Of a stretch of DNA of 64,000 bases, positions 60,078-64,000 are shown piece by piece. Source of the stretch: VMCP01 sp964415065 (lineage in GTDB: Bacteria > Bacteroidota > Bacteroidia > NS11-12g > UBA955). The translations under genes and the position numbers were made by a program. The notes under the pieces are model-generated. The model was given only the letters and a program-made list of their open reading frames with translations. It made no database searches and was not told where the DNA came from. Each line of letters opens with the position of its first letter. Within the stretch, counting starts at the first letter, position 1. The stretch covers positions 1 to 64,000 of the forward strand of contig CAYPYX010000002.1 in assembly GCA_964415065.1 (NCBI GenBank), given 5' to 3'.

Positions 60078-61202
60078 TATTTTAAACCTATAGGTGGATG
60101 TGGGGTTTGTATCGTTGATCGGAATTCCGTCGTTAGTTGAACTTCTTGCATTTTTGGAGTAATCCTGTTTCTGATTCATTTCGATACTCACATCTGAATT
60201 TCTGACAGAATTTAATGTAACAAAATACAATCCTGGCTTTAAATTGGGTTGTAATTCTATTTGCTCACGAAAATCGGTTTTTACGGAATATACTGGATTG
60301 CCTGCCGCATCAAAAATTTCTACATAAAGGTATTTTGAACCCTCAAATATTGAATGAAACTGGGGATAAGCGTGCGAAGAACTTCTTATACTAAACGTAA
60401 AGGATTCGTAAGCATTTTGTGGGTTGGAGTAAGTTACAATGGATTGATTCAACCAACTAATATTGGAATTAATGGGAAGCTGATTGATAACCCCCACTGC
60501 GTCTAAGTCAAATCCAGATGAAGCAAAATTAGTGGGCCAAGGATCATTTATCAGGTTTCCACGAGAATCTCTGCTTCCCCAACGAGAATCAATACTTCCA
60601 ACAACATCAATAACTTTCACGTAGTTAATGGTAGTTGGGAAATTGGGTGTGTCTTTGAAGTCATTCAGGTCAAACGGAGTACCGTAAGGCATTCGGAACC
60701 GACCCGCTAAATTGTGAATTGAATCGGGGTAAGTCGTCCCAAAAGGTTCGGTTTGAAAACCGGTTTGAGAATAGGAAAACGAAGGAAATCGATAATACCG
60801 TTGTCCATCTTGAGAAACTTCCACGTGTGCAAGTTCCAAAAAGCTGTCGTTAAATGCATTTTCAAAAACCGCGAAATCAAATCCCGGTCCGTTGATGATG
60901 GGTTGAGGAAATCCTAAAACCACAGAACCACCGTCCCCTAAACTAATAACACCGTTTTTCCGGTGTTTGCCAAATGCGGAGTTAATGGTACCCACAGATG
61001 CTGTTCCCGAATCAGGAACATTAATTTGTCTGAGGCCGGGGTAAGCTACACCTTCAGATGCCCAATTTACAAAGCAGTTAGAATCGCCGTGAATGGCTAT
61101 GCTTTGAGGTTTTCCGGGGATGGTATTGAACTGTGAAAATACCGCAGAATTCCATCCCCCGAAAAATAGGTAACAAATAATAACGAATAGGTTATTTTTC
61201 AT
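60066..61202 (-). CDS. Secreted protein, family not recognised
   Basis: A 378-residue protein with a signal peptide (MKNNLFVIICYLFFGGWNSA, cleaved near VFSQ). The body has many Gly, Phe and Asp in strand-loop patterns such as SLGDGGSVVLGFPQPI, FDFAVFENAFNDSF and VKVIDVVGSIDSRWG, seen in Bacteroidota cell-surface proteins I cannot name with confidence. The last 120 residues have LYVEIFDAAGNPVYSV and LKPGLYFVTLNSV, like a T9SS-type sorting domain, followed by a basic tail. An upstream ATG at 61220 would add six residues. The gene overlaps the serine hydrolase at its 3' end and is 26 bp after ftcD, with which it may be cotranscribed. A TTTCGGGGGA site lies in the signal codons. Confidence 0.7.
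   Translation of the reverse strand: MKNNLFVIICYLFFGGWNSAVFSQFNTIPGKPQSIAIHGDSNCFVNWASEGVAYPGLRQINVPDSGTASVGTINSAFGKHRKNGVISLGDGGSVVLGFPQPIINGPGFDFAVFENAFNDSFLELAHVEVSQDGQRYYRFPSFSYSQTGFQTEPFGTTYPDSIHNLAGRFRMPYGTPFDLNDFKDTPNFPTTINYVKVIDVVGSIDSRWGSRDSRGNLINDPWPTNFASSGFDLDAVGVINQLPINSNISWLNQSIVTYSNPQNAYESFTFSIRSSSHAYPQFHSIFEGSKYLYVEIFDAAGNPVYSVKTDFREQIELQPNLKPGLYFVTLNSVRNSDVSIEMNQKQDYSKNARSSTNDGIPINDTNPTSTYRFKILFQ
61155..61164 (-). repeat. TTTCGGGGGA motif, site 11
   Basis: In the signal-peptide codons of the secreted-protein gene, sense direction, in the third reading frame (F-G-G-W). The flank reads TG. Confidence 0.85.
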
Positions 61203-61228
61203 TGGAGTTAATCCAAACATGTTGGTTT

Positions 61229-62914
61229 TTAGCGCAAACGAGACTCAATATCATTTGCAATTTCATCGCATTCTGCATGATTTTTACGAAGTAATTCTTC
61301 TGCTTTCGCTACGATATTTTCCGCAAAAGTTCGATCTGTCAAACCTTTAGCATTGGTAATTACATTGAACCATGCACCACGTACTGCAGTTTTCAAACAG
61401 ATAACACCCACACCTACATCACTCAAACTATTGGGATTGCCGATTTTTGACATTTCCCTCATCAATGGTAGACATTCGTATGCTTTTACCATGGTTTTAT
61501 AGGGAATTTCAGTTGCGTATTGACTGGCTTTTTCGATGGCAAGTTTACGTTCAGCTTTTTGTTCTTCTGTGTCTTTGGGAAGTCCGAAAGCTGCAAGAAT
61601 ACCATCAAATGCACGCGTATCTTCATCTACTAGATGGAGCAATTCATCTTTAAGTTTTTGGCCTTGAACTGCCCAAGGTGAGAATTCATGAACTCGCTCT
61701 TCCCAACCTCGTTTGGAAGCGCTTAAATTAGCCACCATAGTGCCTAAAGATGCGCCTAGTGCTGCTGAAAGTGCAGCTATGGATCCTCCACCGGGTGCGG
61801 GAGAATCACTTGCCGTTTCGTTGGCGAAATTTTTTACGCTTAGATTTATGAGGCGCTCAGATTGAATATCTTTTAACAAGTATTCAATAATCCGCGTTTG
61901 AGGATCGAATTCGGATAATTCATTCAATCCCATACTTTTAATGGCAATATCAATGAGTGTAGCTTCATCTACACCAGAGCTCAATCCTTGTTTCTCCAAA
62001 AAGTACTTACCGGCATCCAACATAGGTTGCAACGGAACCAATCCAACTAACTCACTACCGGTTACTCGAGCACCTCTTTCATCTGCTGATTTACAGGTTT
62101 CCTCGAAAACTTGGTGTAATGGGGTATGACGGAAGTTGGTTAAATTGATACTGATTTGTGCAATTCCATATTCTTCGATGTACCAACCAATTGCTTTAAC
62201 AAATTTTAATTTTCCTGGAATTCTTACATCTTCTCCGTTGGCATCTTTTACCACTTTCCCAGAAATAGGATTTCCTTCGCGTTTTACACGGCCTGCCTCG
62301 CGAATATCAAAAGCAATACGGTTGGCAATACGCGTGCTTTTGGTGTTTAGATTCACATTATATGCAATTAGGAAATCGCGCGCTCCAATTACGGTTGCTC
62401 CCGATTGTGCATTCATTTTAGCGGGACCAAAATCGGGTTTCCATTCGGGTAAGGCAATTTTGTCAAAGAAACCTTCATATTCACCAGCCCGAATTACAGA
62501 AAGGTTGGAACGGGATTTATTGGGCTGAGCTTCCTCGTATAAATACACCGGAATTTGAAGTTCGTTACCCACTCTTTCTGCTAGTTGAGTAGCATAGGCT
62601 GCGGTTTCTTCCATGGTGATGCCTGAAATTGGGATTAATGGACAAACGTCGGTTGCGCCCATTCTGGGATGTTCTCCGCTATGATTAGACATATCAATCA
62701 GGTTAGAAGCGGTTTGAATTCCTCGAAATGCAGCTTCGATTACCGCCTCTGGTGTTCCAACAAATGTTACTACCGTACGGTTGGTAGCTTTACCCGGATC
62801 TACGTTTAATAATTTCACTCCATCAACCGACTCAATGGCGTCTGTAATTTGTTTGATAACTACGGGATTACGTCCTTCACTAAAATTTGGAACACATTCA
62901 ATTAATTTCTGCAT
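61229..62914 (-). CDS. ftcD: Glutamate formimidoyltransferase / formimidoyl-THF cyclodeaminase fusion
   Basis: A 561-residue fused enzyme. The N-terminal part (about 1-300) is glutamate formimidoyltransferase: KLIECVPNFSEGRNP with the family start, VTFVGTPEAVIEAAF, and HPRMGATDVCPLIPI. A linker follows, and the C-terminal part (about 360-555) is the cyclodeaminase, with SPAPGGGSIAALSAALGASLGTMVANLS (in parts). The enzyme moves a formimino group from histidine breakdown to THF and releases ammonia. Only fused or N-domain forms are expected in Bacteroidota. No hut genes are nearby, but folate genes (folD, pabB) are in the window. The ATG lies 4 nt after TAACTTTG. Confidence 0.92.
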   Translation of the reverse strand: MQKLIECVPNFSEGRNPVVIKQITDAIESVDGVKLLNVDPGKATNRTVVTFVGTPEAVIEAAFRGIQTASNLIDMSNHSGEHPRMGATDVCPLIPISGITMEETAAYATQLAERVGNELQIPVYLYEEAQPNKSRSNLSVIRAGEYEGFFDKIALPEWKPDFGPAKMNAQSGATVIGARDFLIAYNVNLNTKSTRIANRIAFDIREAGRVKREGNPISGKVVKDANGEDVRIPGKLKFVKAIGWYIEEYGIAQISINLTNFRHTPLHQVFEETCKSADERGARVTGSELVGLVPLQPMLDAGKYFLEKQGLSSGVDEATLIDIAIKSMGLNELSEFDPQTRIIEYLLKDIQSERLINLSVKNFANETASDSPAPGGGSIAALSAALGASLGTMVANLSASKRGWEERVHEFSPWAVQGQKLKDELLHLVDEDTRAFDGILAAFGLPKDTEEQKAERKLAIEKASQYATEIPYKTMVKAYECLPLMREMSKIGNPNSLSDVGVGVICLKTAVRGAWFNVITNAKGLTDRTFAENIVAKAEELLRKNHAECDEIANDIESRLR

Positions 62915-62918
62915 AGTA

Positions 62919-62926
62919 CAAAGTTA
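62919..62926 (-). promoter_or_regulatory. TAACTTTG -7 box for ftcD
   Basis: Reads TAACTTTG on the - strand, ending 4 nt before the ATG at 62914. It predicts a leaderless mRNA. The divergent glmM box is 30 nt away. Confidence 0.55.
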
Positions 62927-62956
62927 CTGAATTTAGTTTTATCCCCGAAAAAATGG

Positions 62957-62964
62957 TATCTTTG
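62957..62964 (+). promoter_or_regulatory. TATCTTTG -7 box for glmM
   Basis: Exact TAnnTTTG match, 14 nt before the glmM ATG, in a 64-bp divergent region shared with ftcD. Confidence 0.5.
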
Positions 62965-62978
62965 CGCCCCCAAAATTT

Positions 62979-64000
62979 ATGACATTAATCAAATCCATTT
63001 CAGGAATTCGCGGCACCATTGGTGGCACGCCATCAGACAATTTAACACCGGTTGATGTAGTAAAATTTGCTGCTTCATATGGCAGTTGGTTGATATCCGC
63101 ATTTGGTAAAAGTACCGTTGTAATTGGTAGAGATGCACGCATTAGCGGTCCAATGGTCAGTGAATTGATCATACAGACCTTATTGGGCTTAGGGATAGAT
63201 GTGATAGATTTAGGTCTAGCAACTACCCCAACGGTTGAAATGGCAGTGCCAGCCGAATCTGCTCAAGGTGGAATTATCATAACTGCGAGCCACAATCCGA
63301 AGCAATGGAATGCATTGAAATTGTTAAACGCTCAAGGTGAGTTTATTTCTGCTGAAGAAGGTCAAAGAATCTTGGAAATTGCGGAAGCAGGTGAGTTTAG
63401 CTTTGCCACCGTAGATCAATTGGGCAAGCGTGTATCAAAAGATTATTTAGCCTACCATATCGAAAAAATATTGGCTTTGGATTTGGTTAAGCCTGAATTG
63501 ATAAAAAAAGCGAATTTTAAAGTGGCTGTGGATCCTGTAAACAGCGTTGGAGGTGTTGCCATCCCTGAATTATTGATGGCATTAGGTGTGGATGACGTTG
63601 TGATGATCAATGGTGAACCTACGGGTTATTTTGCCCACAATCCTGAACCTTTGGCCGAACATTTGGGTGAAATCGCATCGGTTGTGAAATCGGAAAAATG
63701 TCATTTAGGTATAGTTGTGGATCCAGATGTAGATCGTTTGTGTTTTGTAAGCGACGACGGTGAAATGTTTGGAGAAGAATACACATTGGTGGCTGTAGCC
63801 GACTATTATCTAAATCATAAACCAGGTGCAACCGTTAGCAATCTTTCAAGTACTCGTGCGTTGAGAGATATTACTGAAAAAGCAGGACAATCCTACTTTG
63901 CTTCGGCTGTTGGTGAAGTGAATGTTGTGGAAGTAATGAAAGCTCAAAATGCAGTAATTGGTGGTGAAGGTAACGGAGGTATTATTGTTCCTGAATTGCA
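62979..64000 (+). CDS. glmM: Phosphoglucosamine mutase, 5' part
   Basis: The frame is open from the ATG at 62979 to the end of the window (340 codons), so the gene continues beyond it. It belongs to the alpha-D-phosphohexomutase family. GIRGTIGG at the start, the phosphoserine loop TASHNPKQWN (Ser104), and the metal-binding VDPDVDRLCF (about 247) are all present, as is the sugar-binding GEGNGGIIVPEL at the end. In Bacteroidota this sequence type is usually GlmM, which makes glucosamine-1-phosphate for peptidoglycan and LPS; phosphomannomutase is the alternative. About 120 codons are missing at the 3' end. Confidence 0.9.
   Translation, partial: MTLIKSISGIRGTIGGTPSDNLTPVDVVKFAASYGSWLISAFGKSTVVIGRDARISGPMVSELIIQTLLGLGIDVIDLGLATTPTVEMAVPAESAQGGIIITASHNPKQWNALKLLNAQGEFISAEEGQRILEIAEAGEFSFATVDQLGKRVSKDYLAYHIEKILALDLVKPELIKKANFKVAVDPVNSVGGVAIPELLMALGVDDVVMINGEPTGYFAHNPEPLAEHLGEIASVVKSEKCHLGIVVDPDVDRLCFVSDDGEMFGEEYTLVAVADYYLNHKPGATVSNLSSTRALRDITEKAGQSYFASAVGEVNVVEVMKAQNAVIGGEGNGGIIVPEL

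Noticed and set aside
13063..61164. TTTCGGGGGA as a G-quadruplex or terminator element
   Set aside because: Each site has a single G5 run and no paired arm, so neither structure can form from the motif alone.

Overview
The window is a low-GC stretch of a chromosome from a member of the Bacteroidota. The evidence is the recurring promoter element TAnnTTTG (the -7 box of the Bacteroidetes primary sigma factor, -33 box TTTG), proteins with type IX secretion (T9SS) C-terminal sorting domains, HmuY-type proteins beside a TonB-dependent receptor, DUF4294 and DUF4296 proteins, a long Lgt, and a fused glutamate formimidoyltransferase/cyclodeaminase. The carotenoid gene set resembles that of flavobacteria, but I cannot place the organism below phylum. 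Four runs of exactly 100 N (5808-5907, 12801-12900, 28205-28304, 49827-49926) are scaffold gaps of unknown true length, so this is a draft or metagenome assembly. I saw no tRNA, rRNA, insertion sequence, prophage or CRISPR array.

Layout. 1-16 kb: the end of rplI, an RND/MMPL exporter, a LuxE-like acyl-activating enzyme divergent from a lipoprotein gene, two OmpH/Skp-like chaperone genes (the second cut by a gap), murI, uvrC, pabB, an OmpR-type response regulator, a TlpA-like lipoprotein thioredoxin, truB, a large T9SS cargo protein and murB. 16-26 kb: carotenoid genes in two blocks, crtZ-crtI-crtB on the + strand and crtD-like then cruF-like on the - strand, separated by radA, an Nfu-type Fe-S carrier and a long-chain acyl-CoA synthetase. 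Together they suggest a monocyclic saproxanthin- or myxol-type pigment, with the lycopene cyclase elsewhere. 26-36 kb: small secreted proteins, a GNAT acetyltransferase and a rhomboid-like protease, a tandem repeat array holding a gap, a NupG-like transporter, gmhA, a DsbD-like protein, a glucosaminidase with LysM repeats, aspartate kinase and fbp. 36-43 kb: a - strand run of T9SS HmuY-like protein, TonB receptor, HmuY-like lipoprotein, His-rich PD40 propeller and recO. It is divergent from hscA across a 331-bp region holding repeats and a palindrome. 43-64 kb: hscA, an outer-membrane barrel, mtaB, lgt, a DUF4294 gene, a FecCD permease and its binding protein, a DivIC/FtsB-like gene, dnaN, another barrel, a YggS-type PLP protein, a DUF4296 lipoprotein, mutS2, folD, queE, a serine hydrolase, an unnamed secreted protein, ftcD, and the 5' part of glmM.

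Most genes are core metabolism, repair and envelope genes. The most unusual signal is at the DNA level. The 12-mer TTTCGGGGGAWR occurs 11 times in this window, on both strands, in all three reading frames and once between genes. My hand estimate of chance occurrence for its 10-base core is about 0.05. It behaves like a genome-wide sequence tag (Chi-like, DNA-uptake-like or segregation-type) that I cannot match to a described motif. Secondary points are the HmuY/TonB operon, many start codons placed 4-7 nt after a TAnnTTTG box (predicted leaderless mRNAs), intergenic and intragenic tandem repeats, and several overlapping gene ends.
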